From contig NZ_LNWY01000019.1 of NCBI RefSeq assembly GCF_001681715.1, positions 1 through 64,000 on the forward strand: 64,000 nucleotides of DNA. The letters run 5' to 3'. This DNA is from Tritonibacter mobilis. Lineage in GTDB: Bacteria; Pseudomonadota; Alphaproteobacteria; Rhodobacterales; Rhodobacteraceae. The notes below the pieces were generated by a model, which was not told where the DNA came from, searched no databases, and saw nothing but the letters and a program-made list of their open reading frames with translations. Position numbers and translations under genes: made by a program. Of the stretch, positions 17,473 to 28,485 are shown in pieces; position 1 is the first letter of the stretch, and every line of letters begins with the position of its first letter.

Positions 17473-18540
17473 TCAAATCTCGACAGAGACCTTTCCGATC
17501 GGATTTGAGCAACACGCAAGGATGTAGCCAGCTTCGATATCGTCGTCCGATATGCCACCGTTATGCACCATGTGAACCTCGCCTGAGGTTTTCTTAACCT
17601 TGCAGGTGCCGCAGACCCCAAAGGTGCAGCCGGAGGGGATATTCAAACCATTTGCACGTGCTACTGCAAGGATCGTGTCCGTTTCCGCAACCTTTGCGGT
17701 AACACCAGAGGTTTCGAACGTCACCTCGACCTTGGTTTCATCGTCCAGCACCACATCATCAAAGTCAGGTTGCTCTGCCGCGGTTTCAACCGGTGCGTGG
17801 AAGCTTTCTTGATGATAGTTTTCCATATCAAAGCCGAGGCCTGCGAGCGCGTCCCGCACGGCTTGCATAAAGGGCTCTGGACCGCAGCAATAGACTTCGC
17901 GTTCCAGATAGTCCGGGGCCATGAGGCCAAGCATCAACTGGTTGAAGACACCCTGATACCCTGTCCAGGGCCGATAGGGGTCAGGCTCTTCGACCACGAA
18001 TTTCAGATCCAAACCCTCAGATCGGCTTGCCATCTGTTCCAAGCGTTGGCGAAAGATGATCTCTGAGGGGCGTTTGGCACAATTGACAAAGACGATGTCG
18101 AGGTTGTCGCCATCATCCCACATGCTTGTCGTCATCGACATCATCGGTGTGATGCCAGAGCCTGCGGAGATAAACAGGAACTTCTTTGCTGAGCTGTTGG
18201 CGTTGGTGAACAGACCTGCCGGACCCAGCGCTTTGATCCGGCTACCAGGGCGCAGGTTGTCCAACATCCAGCGTGTTCCGATACTATCGCGCTGAGCCTT
18301 GGCGGTGATGGTGATATTACGCGGCCGCGACGGCGAGGATGAGATCGTGTAGGTTCGGTGCAATGGTCCACCCGGAACCGGGATCTCCACTGTCATGAAC
18401 TGGCCGGGGTCATATTCAAAAAGGGCACCAGAGGGCGCCTTAAAGGTGAAAGACGCCGTATTGTCCATTTCGGGAATAATGGAGACGCATTCCAGCATCT
18501 CCGTATCTTTCCAGATCGCGCGTTCGCTGTTTCTCGGCAT
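17473..18540 (-). CDS. gbcB: Rieske monooxygenase reductase component (GbcB-like)
   Basis: 355 residues. The FAD domain shows HRTYTISSSPSRPR, the NAD domain SAGSGITPMMSM and VYCCGPEPFM. The C-terminal about 85 residues are a plant-type [2Fe-2S] ferredoxin with CTFGVCGTCK and a distant ACCS. This passes electrons from NAD(P)H to the oxygenase encoded just upstream (6-bp gap). The fusion order matches GbcB, CntB and related reductases. The gene symbol depends on the oxygenase assignment and is tentative. Confidence 0.8.
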   Translation of the reverse strand: MPRNSERAIWKDTEMLECVSIIPEMDNTASFTFKAPSGALFEYDPGQFMTVEIPVPGGPLHRTYTISSSPSRPRNITITAKAQRDSIGTRWMLDNLRPGSRIKALGPAGLFTNANSSAKKFLFISAGSGITPMMSMTTSMWDDGDNLDIVFVNCAKRPSEIIFRQRLEQMASRSEGLDLKFVVEEPDPYRPWTGYQGVFNQLMLGLMAPDYLEREVYCCGPEPFMQAVRDALAGLGFDMENYHQESFHAPVETAAEQPDFDDVVLDDETKVEVTFETSGVTAKVAETDTILAVARANGLNIPSGCTFGVCGTCKVKKTSGEVHMVHNGGISDDDIEAGYILACCSNPIGKVSVEI

Positions 18541-18546
18541 GATCGT

Positions 18547-20105
<1,559 letters not shown>

Positions 20106-20393
20106 GATTCAAAGTTGTATCGAGATTTGACGAATTGGATCTGCGATTTGCGACATTGTTTAATGTGTTCGAGACAAGCCATGTCGCGGCGGGGGAAAAA
20201 TACCGAGGGTAGCGAAACGGTATACCTCAGCACGGTTCGAAATAGATCACAGCATGTGCCGTGCGGTCTTGTCGGTGAAATCAGTCGGCTGCGGCATCAT
20301 TGAGTATGCGAACTTTGGGGTTGGCAAAGCGGCCCAATTTGGTGATCCTGCCCCGCATAACCAGACATCAAAAATCCGACTGGGGAGGAAAAT
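20106..20393. promoter_or_regulatory. Divergent promoter region between riboswitch leader and TRAP operon (about 290 bp)
   Basis: No gene is seen. The region should contain the start of the minus-strand riboswitch transcript and the promoter of the plus-strand TRAP operon. GGGGAGG lies just before the dctP ATG as its ribosome site. I cannot assign promoter boxes. Confidence 0.4.
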
Positions 20394-21410
20394 ATGAAAA
20401 AATTCTTGGGACTTACCGCTCTTGCGTCCTTGAGCTTCGCCTTTGCTGCAGAAGCCATGGCGACAGAATGGAATGTCTCGGTCTGGGGCAAGCGCCGCGC
20501 CTTTACCGAGCATGTTGAAAAGCTCGCAGAACTTGTTTCTGAGAAAACCAACGGCGAGTTCACCATGAATATCAGCTATGGTGGCTTGTCAAAGAACCGT
20601 GAAAACCTCGATGGGATCTCCATCGGTGCGTTTGAGATGGCGCAATTTTGTGCGGGCTATCACCGCGACAAGAACCGCGTGATTACTGTGCTGGAACTGC
20701 CTTTCCTTGGCGTCTCTAACCTCGAGGAAGAAGTTGCAGTCTCCAGCGCTGTTTACAATCACCCGGCCGCTGCGGATGAGATGGCTCAGTGGAACGCAAA
20801 GCTGCTGATGACCTCGCCGATGCCGCAGTACAACATCGTTGGCACGGGTGAGGTTCGCGACGAACTGGCTGAATTCGAGGGCATGCGAGTGCGTGCAACC
20901 GGTGGCATCGGCGAAGCCTTCAAGGCCGTTGGAGCCGTCCCCACGTCCGTCACCGCGACAGAAGCCTATCAGGCGATGGAGTCCGGTGTTGTAGACACGG
21001 TTTCCTTCGCGCAGCACGCTCACTTGAGCTTTGGCACGATCAACCGCGCGGATTGGTGGACGGCGAACCTGAACCCCGGCACCGTAAATTGCCCGGTCGT
21101 CGTAAACATCGACGCATATGAAAGCCTCTCGGACGCGGAGCGCGAAGCTCTGGACAGTTCTGTTCCAGAAGCGCTGGATCATTATCTGGCGAACTACGGG
21201 GAGCTGTTGAAAAAGTGGGATGCGGTGCTTGAGGAAAAAGGCGTCGAAAAAGTAGAGATCTCTGATAAGGTCTTGGCGGAGTTCCGTTCCAAAGCTGCAG
21301 ATCCAATCCGTGAAGCATGGATCAAGGACATGGAAGCGCAAGGTCTGCCGGGGCAGGAGCTCTATGACCTCGTGCAAAAAACACTCGCAGATCAGCGCAG
21401 CGGCAGCTGA
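20394..21410 (+). CDS. dctP: TRAP transporter substrate-binding protein (DctP family)
   Basis: 338 residues with a signal peptide (MKKFLGLTALASLSFAFAAEAMA). The DctP fold shows NISYGGLSKNRENLDGI near the N-terminus, the ligand-binding arginine segment MRVRATGGIGEAFKAVGAVP, and TEAYQAMESGVVD. It binds an unknown anionic or zwitterionic solute in the periplasm. GGAGG lies about 7 nt upstream of the ATG. It is divergent from the Rieske operon, so a betaine-like or downstream product is a possible ligand, by inference only. Confidence 0.9.
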   Translation: MKKFLGLTALASLSFAFAAEAMATEWNVSVWGKRRAFTEHVEKLAELVSEKTNGEFTMNISYGGLSKNRENLDGISIGAFEMAQFCAGYHRDKNRVITVLELPFLGVSNLEEEVAVSSAVYNHPAAADEMAQWNAKLLMTSPMPQYNIVGTGEVRDELAEFEGMRVRATGGIGEAFKAVGAVPTSVTATEAYQAMESGVVDTVSFAQHAHLSFGTINRADWWTANLNPGTVNCPVVVNIDAYESLSDAEREALDSSVPEALDHYLANYGELLKKWDAVLEEKGVEKVEISDKVLAEFRSKAADPIREAWIKDMEAQGLPGQELYDLVQKTLADQRSGS

Positions 21411-21429
21411 TCTTCACTCGATCACGTAG

Positions 21430-21453
21430 GGCCCGGACCCAATGGTTCGGGCC
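21430..21453 (+). terminator. Stem-loop between dctP and dctQ
   Basis: GGCCCGGACC (21430-21439) and GGTTCGGGCC (21444-21453) form a 10-bp stem with a CAAT loop (one G-U wobble) but no U-run. This kind of hairpin commonly protects the binding-protein message and gives it a higher level than the membrane subunits. Confidence 0.6.
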
Positions 21454-21494
21454 TCTGCGTGTCTTGAGCTCATTTTCAGATATCGGGGGAAGGT

Positions 21495-22169
21495 ATGGCA
21501 GGTTCATCAACCGTGCTGAGTGATTCCAGCATCATATCAAAGCTGGACAGGACCCTTTTGCCAATCGAACGGGCAACCGCGATCCTAAGCGGGCTTGCCG
21601 CGTTTTCGCTTATGTTTCTGGCGGCGTATTCCGTTGCGGGTCGCCAATTGGACCGCACGTTCCTCGCGCCGTTTTTTGACAAGATCGGTTTGATGGATGG
21701 TCCGCTGCCGGGGTATGTCGACTATATCGAAGCCTTGATGCCCCTTATTGCCATTTTGGGTGTCTCTTACGTGCAGCGAGAAGGTGCCCATATCCGGATG
21801 GACATCCTTGTGGGTCGTTTGCAGGGACGTGCCCTTTGGCTGTTCGAATTTATCACTGTGTTTTGCATGTTGGTGCTGGTCGTGGCGCTTGTCTGGGGAT
21901 CATGGGCGCACTTTGACCGTTCTTTTGATTGCGCGCGTCCCTTATGTTCACGCGACAGTTCCATCGACATCGGCCTGCCCATCTGGCCCTCAAAACTTGT
22001 GGTTCCAGTTGCGCTGTCTGTGCTGACGGCACGTTTACTCTTGCAAATGGCGGCTTATGCGCGCGCATTTGTGCTTGGTATAAAAAGCCCGCCCGCAGTT
22101 CCGCTCATTCAGTCCGTTGCCGAACAAGCCGCCGCCGAAGCCGAGCAGCTGAAGGAGGTAGGTAAATGA
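21495..22169 (+). CDS. dctQ: TRAP transporter small membrane subunit (DctQ family)
   Basis: 224 residues with four predicted membrane helices, a long N-terminal cytoplasmic stretch and the family-typical VSYVQREGAHIRMDILV between helices 2 and 3. A loop after helix 3 contains two cysteines (SFDCARPLCSRDSS), which is longer than usual for DctQ. GGGGAAGG precedes the ATG. It overlaps dctM by 4 bp. Confidence 0.88.
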   Translation: MAGSSTVLSDSSIISKLDRTLLPIERATAILSGLAAFSLMFLAAYSVAGRQLDRTFLAPFFDKIGLMDGPLPGYVDYIEALMPLIAILGVSYVQREGAHIRMDILVGRLQGRALWLFEFITVFCMLVLVVALVWGSWAHFDRSFDCARPLCSRDSSIDIGLPIWPSKLVVPVALSVLTARLLLQMAAYARAFVLGIKSPPAVPLIQSVAEQAAAEAEQLKEVGK

Positions 22170-23566
22170 GCGATATCGAGATTGGGCTCTGGGTGACTGC
22201 CGGGATGATGTTTCTTGTTGTCCTCGGTATGCGCGTTGCGTTTGCTGCAGGATTGGCAGGGTTCGTAGGCCTCGTCTGGTTGCGTTGGAACGGCTTTGAC
22301 TACGATCCAGCGCGCTTTGGCAAAGCCGTTGAAATCAGCGTGAAAATTGCTGGCCAAGTGCCACACTCAAAAGTGTCCAGCCAAGCGCTCAGTTTGATCC
22401 CAACATTCATTCTGATTGGCTATCTTGCCTATTACGCGCGCCTGACCACCGCGTTGTTTGAGGCCGCGAAACGCTGGATCGCGTGGGTGCCGGGCGGGCT
22501 TGCGGTTTCGACCGTCTTTGCCACCGCCGGATTTGCTGCTGTTTCGGGTGCATCGGTCGCAACCGCTGCGGTCTTCGCGCGTATCGGCATCCCTGAAATG
22601 CTGGCGGTTGGCTACAACAAACGCTTCGCGGCAGGGGTCGTAGCGGCAGGCGGGACACTGGCGTCGCTGATCCCACCATCCGCCATTTTGGTGATCTACG
22701 CCATCATCGTGGAACAGGACGTGGGCAAACTGTTGCTGGCAGGGTTTATTCCCGGTGCGTTTTCCGCCGTGGTTTACGCAGGCCTGATCGTGGCAATCGC
22801 GATGATTTTCAAATCCGTAGGCCCGCCGGTCACTGGGTTTACATGGCGAGAGCGGTTGGTGTCGCTTCCCCCGGCGTTACCGATCCTTGCGGTTGTGGTG
22901 ATCATTATTTTCTTTGTGTACAACCCCTTCGGTGAAGCTTGGGGCACACCGACAGAAGGTGGCGCAGTGGGGGCGTTCATCGTGTTCATTATGGCGCTCT
23001 TGCGTGGTATGCGCCTGCGAGAGTTGCTGGATGCGCTGCTTGAAACGGCAAAGCTCACGATCATGATTTTCACGATCATTTGGGGCGTTTTGATCTACGT
23101 GCGTTTCCTTGGCTTCGCGGACCTGCCACATGCGTTTGCGGATTGGATTTCGTCACTTTCTGCGCCGCCGATGCTTATCCTGATCTGTATTCTCTTGGCT
23201 TACGCAGTGCTTGGCATGTTCATGGATGCAATCGGTATGCTGCTATTGACGCTCCCGGTTGTGTATCCGGCGGTTATGGCGCTGAATGGCGGGGAAATGG
23301 TCTCGGCCGCGGATTCAGCGTTTGGGATGTCCGGTCCTATGTGCGCAATCTGGTTTGGCATTTTGGTTGTGAAGATGGCCGAGTTCTGCTTGATCACGCC
23401 TCCCATTGGCCTGAACTGTTTTGTGGTGGCAGGCGTGCGTGATGACCTGTCGGTGCAGGATGTGTTCCGCGGGGTGATCCCGTTCTTCATTGCGGATGCG
23501 GTGACAATTGCGCTCTTGGTGGCCTTTCCGGCGATTGTTCTCTGGCTTCCGAGCTTAGCGGGTTAA
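22166..23566 (+). CDS. dctM: TRAP transporter large membrane subunit (DctM family)
   Basis: 466 residues, about 12 membrane helices. Family motifs include FATAGFAAVSGASVATAAVFARIGIPEM, AAGGTLASLIPPSAILVIY and LGMFMDAIGMLLLTLPVVYP. It is the sodium-coupled translocation subunit. The start overlaps the dctQ stop (ATGA), and a strong terminator follows 2 bp after the stop. Confidence 0.92.
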   Translation: MSDIEIGLWVTAGMMFLVVLGMRVAFAAGLAGFVGLVWLRWNGFDYDPARFGKAVEISVKIAGQVPHSKVSSQALSLIPTFILIGYLAYYARLTTALFEAAKRWIAWVPGGLAVSTVFATAGFAAVSGASVATAAVFARIGIPEMLAVGYNKRFAAGVVAAGGTLASLIPPSAILVIYAIIVEQDVGKLLLAGFIPGAFSAVVYAGLIVAIAMIFKSVGPPVTGFTWRERLVSLPPALPILAVVVIIIFFVYNPFGEAWGTPTEGGAVGAFIVFIMALLRGMRLRELLDALLETAKLTIMIFTIIWGVLIYVRFLGFADLPHAFADWISSLSAPPMLILICILLAYAVLGMFMDAIGMLLLTLPVVYPAVMALNGGEMVSAADSAFGMSGPMCAIWFGILVVKMAEFCLITPPIGLNCFVVAGVRDDLSVQDVFRGVIPFFIADAVTIALLVAFPAIVLWLPSLAG

Positions 23567-23568
23567 AT

Positions 23569-23606
23569 TTTTGCGCCCATTTCACTGTTTTGAAATGGGC
23601 GCAAAA
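23569..23606 (+). terminator. Rho-independent terminator after TRAP operon
   Basis: A perfect 16-bp stem TTTTGCGCCCATTTCA (23569-23584) / TGAAATGGGCGCAAAA (23591-23606) with a 6-nt loop. The A/T tracts on both flanks make it suitable as a terminator in either direction. Confidence 0.9.
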
Positions 23607-23795
23607 TACGCACAAAAAACATCATCAAAATAGAATATATCCTTGCCTTCTTCCGTGATTGAAGGGGTTCATTAATTCAATTCGACAAGATTTTCTTTTT
23701 AGGTGATCAGCTGTGAAATGCTACCCTTGGTGGGAATGGCTGATCCAAATGCTGCGGGTGTGTGCAGCAGTGTTTTATGAGTAAAAGGTCAATAC

Positions 23796-24527
23796 ATGTC
23801 GAAATCAAACATCCACGACTTCGCGGTGACATCTCAGTCAAAGCCAATTTTACTGAACGTCCTTTCCATTGATGACGATGAAATCGACAGAATGCGATTG
23901 CTTAAAACCTGTCGTAAAGCCGGTTTAATGGTGGATTTCACCGAAGCCGCAAACCTTGATGAGATGCGAGAATGCCTCGCGGTGGAAACATATGATTTGG
24001 TCTTTATCGACCATAATCTTGGGATGGATACGGGGCTGGATGCTTTAGGTATTCTCCTCGCCCACGAAGAGCAGGTAAATGCGGTTCCAATCATGCTGAC
24101 CTCCTCGGTGGATTACCATATCGCGGTCGAGGCGATGCGTCGCGGTTGCGCGGATTATATCGTCAAAGATGAGCTGACGGTCGACGCGCTGATCAAATCT
24201 GTGACCTCTGCAATTGAGCGCCGGGCGCTCTATGGTGCGTTGTCAGAGGCGCGTAGCTCGGAAAGCGAATTGAAGTCGATCTTCGAGCGTTTCATGGTCA
24301 GTTGTGGTCCGGAGATGCGGGAGCTTTTGCGTCGCAGCATGATGGGCGTGCGCGCAGTGAAGATGCAGGCCCGGAGCGATGATAACGTCGACCCGACACT
24401 TCTTGCCAACCTGTCAATGTTTGAACGCGGCGCAAAAGATCTCGTTGTCTTTATGGACGATCTCGAAAGTGTCGTTGGTGCTGGTCGTCGGCTGACCGTG
24501 AACGAACTTCGCAAACGCATTCAGTGA
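23796..24527 (+). CDS. Response regulator with receiver domain and helical C-terminus
   Basis: 243 residues. The receiver (about 20-140) has D26-D28, phospho-acceptor D72 (FIDHNLGMDTG), T102 (MLTSS) and K124 (IVKDE). The C-terminal about 100 residues are helical, with no recognisable DNA-binding or enzyme domain. It starts the signalling cluster with the two kinases downstream. The output may be a protein contact rather than transcription. Confidence 0.85.
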   Translation: MSKSNIHDFAVTSQSKPILLNVLSIDDDEIDRMRLLKTCRKAGLMVDFTEAANLDEMRECLAVETYDLVFIDHNLGMDTGLDALGILLAHEEQVNAVPIMLTSSVDYHIAVEAMRRGCADYIVKDELTVDALIKSVTSAIERRALYGALSEARSSESELKSIFERFMVSCGPEMRELLRRSMMGVRAVKMQARSDDNVDPTLLANLSMFERGAKDLVVFMDDLESVVGAGRRLTVNELRKRIQ

Positions 24528-24608
24528 GTATGTGACCTCAACCGCTGCGGATATTTGCGACGCGGCGGCAGACATCTGGGTCAATTCCTCTAAAGAAAGG
24601 TGACGGCC

Positions 24609-26879
24609 GTGTCGCCAAAAGGACTATCGATTAAGCTCAAAGTCGCCCTCGTCGTTTGTTTGGTTTCGGGGGTGTCTTTCGGCGTATTTTTCTTATTGAA
24701 CTACAATGACACCGTTGCGAGAATTCATGCGCATTCAGAGCAACTTCTGAATCGCGATCATAAAACTCACGCGCGCTACGTGCTTGATACGTTGACAACA
24801 ATGCGACAGGACTCTGAGACTCTTGTCGGCTTCCCTCCGATTTCCGGTATTTTCCGCACACGGGCAAGTGCCGATCAAACTGACCCGCTAGATGGATCTT
24901 CGCTTGAGGATTGGCGTTCGCGACTTGAAACACTGTTTACCAGCGTGCTTGAAAACCGGAGCGGATACAGTCAGATCCGCCTCATGCTTTCTGAAAACAA
25001 TTGGTCCGAGTTCGCGCGCGTGAATCTCGTGGATGGGGCGCTCACGGTCGTGCCTCAGTCTGAGTTACAAGAGAAGGGCAATGAACCGTATATCCGGGCG
25101 CTGCAGGGCGCGACAACAGACGAGCTCTTGTTTTCTAATGTCACGCGAAACCGTGAAAACGGTCAGGCGGTCGGACCACCAACCTTACGATCAACCAAAA
25201 GGTTGATAGATGAAAATGGTGAGACCGTTGGAGCAATCGTGATTAACGCGCGTATCGCCAATCTCCTGACCATTCCCGATCACCCTGATGAGATCGGACG
25301 AACCTATTACGCGATCACCAACCATATTAGCCCAGCCTTTCCGCTGACTGCAGAAGACCGTAGTTTTACGATCCTGCCCACGGGCATGTCGAGACCCGTA
25401 GATCAGCACGCGCTGGCCGGGCTTCCGGCAGAAAGATTGATCGAGTTGGAAGAAGGGCGTGGTGCGTTTGTAAGTACCTTAGAAATCACTGACGCCCACG
25501 TACCTTTTAGCTTTCGTATAGCCACAGATGTCGACATGGGCGCACTCTATGCGACAGCGCGAACGGAGCTCTGGCGCAATCTCGGTCGTGCACTGCTGCT
25601 AACAGTTCTTGCATCAGTCCTGGGCTACGTCTGCACTGATCGTCTGCTGACGCCACTTCAGGCGTTGGTTAAGGATATAAAACTCAATACAGGTCCTCGC
25701 TTAAGCCCGATCAAAAGCAATGCAAAGGGCCACGATGAGATTGCATTGATCGCACAGAATTTCACGCAACTGACCAATGATCTGATCAGAGAAACTCAGC
25801 GCCTCGATATGGTTTTATCCAACGTGACCGAAGGTGTGATAACCTTGTTGGAAGATGGCGTCGTGGAAGATTGCAACCCCGCTGCCTGCCGTATTCTTGG
25901 GAGCAATGCGCCCGAGTTGAACGGAGTTTCACTTCTATCGCTGCTTGGTTTCGATGTTGAGGAAACAGCATTGATATTAAGCGAGGCGAAGGCCGCGCAC
26001 GAGTCGGGTGTACCAGTTCAGCGGGAGATCAATAGTGCCCGGGCGGACGGCAAGCCAATGGTTTTAAACCTATCTTTGCGGCATGCGTCCTACATTGAGG
26101 GCAATCGTTTTGTTGCCATGATCCGTGATGTTACGGCGCGCGCGGCTGCGACCGAGCAATCTGCCGCCCTGATTTCTGCGCTCAGGCGTTCAAATGCAGA
26201 ATTGGATCAATTCGCCTATGTCGCTTCCCATGACCTCAAAGCACCGCTGCGTGTCATCAACAACGCCGTCTCCTGGCTTGAAGAAGACTTGGAGCCCTAT
26301 CTGACGGATGACACCAGAGAGAGCATGAACCTCCTCCAAAGCCGAGCAAGCCGGATGGAGCGGCTCTTGAATGATCTCCTTCACCATTCGCGGATCGGCA
26401 GAGTTGCCGAACCTGATGCGAAGGTTACGGGAGAGCAGCTTGCTAAGGGCATTGTAGAATTGTTGGAAATACCGGGAGGTATCACGCTTAGCTTCTCAGA
26501 TGCCTTCCTCGGGGTGAGTGTTCGTAAGCTGCCACTGGAGACCATCCTGATAAATCTCATCGGAAACAGCATCAAACACCACGATCTTAAAGAGGGGCGC
26601 ATCAGGGTTGATGTGGAGACAGGTGACAGGTTCTTGCGCTTTTGTGTGGAGGACGATGGCCCCGGGATAGATCCGATCTATCATGAGCGCATATTTGAGA
26701 TTTTTCAGACACTGAAGTCCCGTGACCAGCTCGAAAGCAGTGGCATGGGACTGGCGATTGTTAAGAAACACATAGAAGTGGCGGGCGGCGAAATCTCTGT
26801 AACTTCGGACGGCAAACGCGGGACGACCTTTGAATTTCTTTGGCCCGTTAGTGTGCCACAACAGGATAAGGCGGCATGA
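24609..26879 (+). CDS. Membrane sensor histidine kinase (Cache-like sensor, HAMP, PAS, HisKA)
   Basis: About 756 residues. A GTG start at 24609 with AGAAAGG 8 nt upstream is preferred over the GTG at 24600. TM1 is at about 10-30, a periplasmic sensor of about 290 residues follows, TM2 at about 325-345, a HAMP-like stretch, and a PAS domain (about 395-505, MVLSNVTEGVITLLEDG). The kinase histidine H541 lies in FAYVASHDLKAPLRVI, and the ATPase boxes are IGNSIKHHD, DDGPGIDP and GMGLAIVKKH. The YVASHDLKAPLR type is shared with bacteriophytochrome-like kinases, which often pair with Rcp1-type regulators, as here. The stop overlaps the next gene (ATGA). Confidence 0.92.
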   Translation: MSPKGLSIKLKVALVVCLVSGVSFGVFFLLNYNDTVARIHAHSEQLLNRDHKTHARYVLDTLTTMRQDSETLVGFPPISGIFRTRASADQTDPLDGSSLEDWRSRLETLFTSVLENRSGYSQIRLMLSENNWSEFARVNLVDGALTVVPQSELQEKGNEPYIRALQGATTDELLFSNVTRNRENGQAVGPPTLRSTKRLIDENGETVGAIVINARIANLLTIPDHPDEIGRTYYAITNHISPAFPLTAEDRSFTILPTGMSRPVDQHALAGLPAERLIELEEGRGAFVSTLEITDAHVPFSFRIATDVDMGALYATARTELWRNLGRALLLTVLASVLGYVCTDRLLTPLQALVKDIKLNTGPRLSPIKSNAKGHDEIALIAQNFTQLTNDLIRETQRLDMVLSNVTEGVITLLEDGVVEDCNPAACRILGSNAPELNGVSLLSLLGFDVEETALILSEAKAAHESGVPVQREINSARADGKPMVLNLSLRHASYIEGNRFVAMIRDVTARAAATEQSAALISALRRSNAELDQFAYVASHDLKAPLRVINNAVSWLEEDLEPYLTDDTRESMNLLQSRASRMERLLNDLLHHSRIGRVAEPDAKVTGEQLAKGIVELLEIPGGITLSFSDAFLGVSVRKLPLETILINLIGNSIKHHDLKEGRIRVDVETGDRFLRFCVEDDGPGIDPIYHERIFEIFQTLKSRDQLESSGMGLAIVKKHIEVAGGEISVTSDGKRGTTFEFLWPVSVPQQDKAA

Positions 26880-27346
26880 TGTCATCACAGGCAGCACCAG
26901 CGCAGGATGTTAAAATTATCCTTGTGGAAGATGATGATGGGGATGCCAAGGCGATCCGCCGTGCGTTCTCCAAGGCGAGGATCGCGAACCCTCTCATTCG
27001 GTTTCGAAATGGTCGTGAAGCGCTGTCTTTTCTCAAGGGGGAAACCGATCAGGACCCACCGCTACAATTCGTGGTGTTAAGCGACATCAATATGCCTCGT
27101 ATGTCAGGTATCGAGCTACTCGAAGCGCTGCGCGACGATCCGACACTTCACAAAACGCTGTTCTTTGTTTTGACCACGTCAGACGATGAACGTGATATCA
27201 CCGCAGCCTATTCCAACAACGTCGCCGGATACATACTGAAATCGCAGGCTGGTGACATGTTTATCGAGTTGATGACTGTGATGAATAACTTTTGGCGGAT
27301 TGTCGAGTTGCCTATCATCGATGTGCGGGGCGGGGCGCATGGTTGA
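26876..27346 (+). CDS. Rcp1-type response regulator
   Basis: 156 residues, a single receiver domain of the Rcp1 style (slightly longer than CheY, with inserts). The acidic patch is in ILVEDDDGDAKAIRRAF, the phospho-acceptor D70 in LSDINMPRMSGIELL, then VLTTSDDERDI and ILKSQ. The start overlaps the kinase stop and the end overlaps the next gene by 8 bp, so it is very likely the cognate regulator of the membrane kinase. Confidence 0.9.
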   Translation: MMSSQAAPAQDVKIILVEDDDGDAKAIRRAFSKARIANPLIRFRNGREALSFLKGETDQDPPLQFVVLSDINMPRMSGIELLEALRDDPTLHKTLFFVLTTSDDERDITAAYSNNVAGYILKSQAGDMFIELMTVMNNFWRIVELPIIDVRGGAHG

Positions 27347-28439
27347 AAAAAACATCCTCATCGTGGATGACGATGCAGGTGATCGCAAAATGATGCGACG
27401 CCACCTCCTCAGATTGTATCCGAGCGTCTCTACCCTGGAGGCTGATAGTGGAGAAGCAGCGCGTGCTTTTTTCGAGGAAGACGTCGAAGTTATCTTTTTA
27501 GATTATCAGTTGCCGGATATTTCCGGCCTTGATCTGATGTCCAGTTTCTTTCGGCGCTGGCCGCATTGTGTGATCTTTATCATGACGGGGCAGGGGGATG
27601 AGGAGATCGCAAAAAGCGCGATCTTAAGTGGCGCTGCGGATTACATCGCCAAATCTGCCATAACGTCCGGGGCCTTGCAGCGGATGATTGCCAACGGACT
27701 TCAGGTTGCGCGAATGCGGTGGCGGATAGAAGAACATCAAAAGGAGTTGCAGCAATTCTCCGATGTCTTAGTGCATGATCTTCGCGCCCCGATCAGAGCC
27801 ATAAAATTCCTGAGCGACCAGATCCTTGAGGACTTTGATGCCGGTGATTTGGAAGAGGTTAAGCGCGAGTTCGATCTGATGAAGCGGTCTGTTTCCAAAA
27901 TGTCCGATCTGATCGAGCGGCTTGCCAGTCATATTAACCCGCATAGCGAGGGGGCACCCGAAACGGTATCTGCCGACAGTTTGGTCGAAGCGGCGTGTCT
28001 GGTAATGGCACAAGATATCTCAAACGCGGATGCGGATATATCGTCCGATTTCGGCGATCTCGAGGTCTATTGCTTCCCGCCAGACATATCCCAGTTGCTT
28101 CAAAATCTTATCGGTAACTCGATCAAGTATCGCAGCGAGGCCCGGCCTTCGATCCAGATTACGGCGCGCCCGCTGAACAGCGGTGTTCAGTTTTCCATTC
28201 GTGACAACGGAATTGGGGTGCCGGAGGAATATCGAACCCGCATTTTTGAACCGTTCAAGCGGCTGCAACGTAGCAGTGACCTGCCCGGTAGCGGTCTTGG
28301 ACTCGCGACATGCGCAAAAATTGCCAAACGCCACAATGGTGAAATTTGGTGTGAACCGGAGACAACCGAAGGCACCTTAATTCACTTCACATTGAAGTTG
28401 CGGCCCGCCCAGGTGGCGTCAGCTGTAGCAGCCACGTAA
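27339..28439 (+). CDS. Receiver-histidine kinase hybrid (receiver at N-terminus)
   Basis: 366 residues. An N-terminal receiver (D10-D12, D55 in FLDYQLPDISG, MTGQG, AKS) is followed by a HisKA domain with H146 in DVLVHDLRAPIRAIK and an ATPase with IGNSIKYRS, DNGIGVPEEYR and GSGLGLATCAKI. There is no membrane segment, so it is cytoplasmic. A receiver in front of a kinase suggests that phosphorylation of the receiver controls the kinase. It overlaps the Rcp1-like gene by 8 bp. It lies convergent to pmtA with 46 bp between. Confidence 0.9.
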   Translation: MVEKNILIVDDDAGDRKMMRRHLLRLYPSVSTLEADSGEAARAFFEEDVEVIFLDYQLPDISGLDLMSSFFRRWPHCVIFIMTGQGDEEIAKSAILSGAADYIAKSAITSGALQRMIANGLQVARMRWRIEEHQKELQQFSDVLVHDLRAPIRAIKFLSDQILEDFDAGDLEEVKREFDLMKRSVSKMSDLIERLASHINPHSEGAPETVSADSLVEAACLVMAQDISNADADISSDFGDLEVYCFPPDISQLLQNLIGNSIKYRSEARPSIQITARPLNSGVQFSIRDNGIGVPEEYRTRIFEPFKRLQRSSDLPGSGLGLATCAKIAKRHNGEIWCEPETTEGTLIHFTLKLRPAQVASAVAAT

Positions 28440-28485
28440 GATTGAGGCTGCGTACCATCCGGGAAGGCCAAGTTCATCAGTTCGC

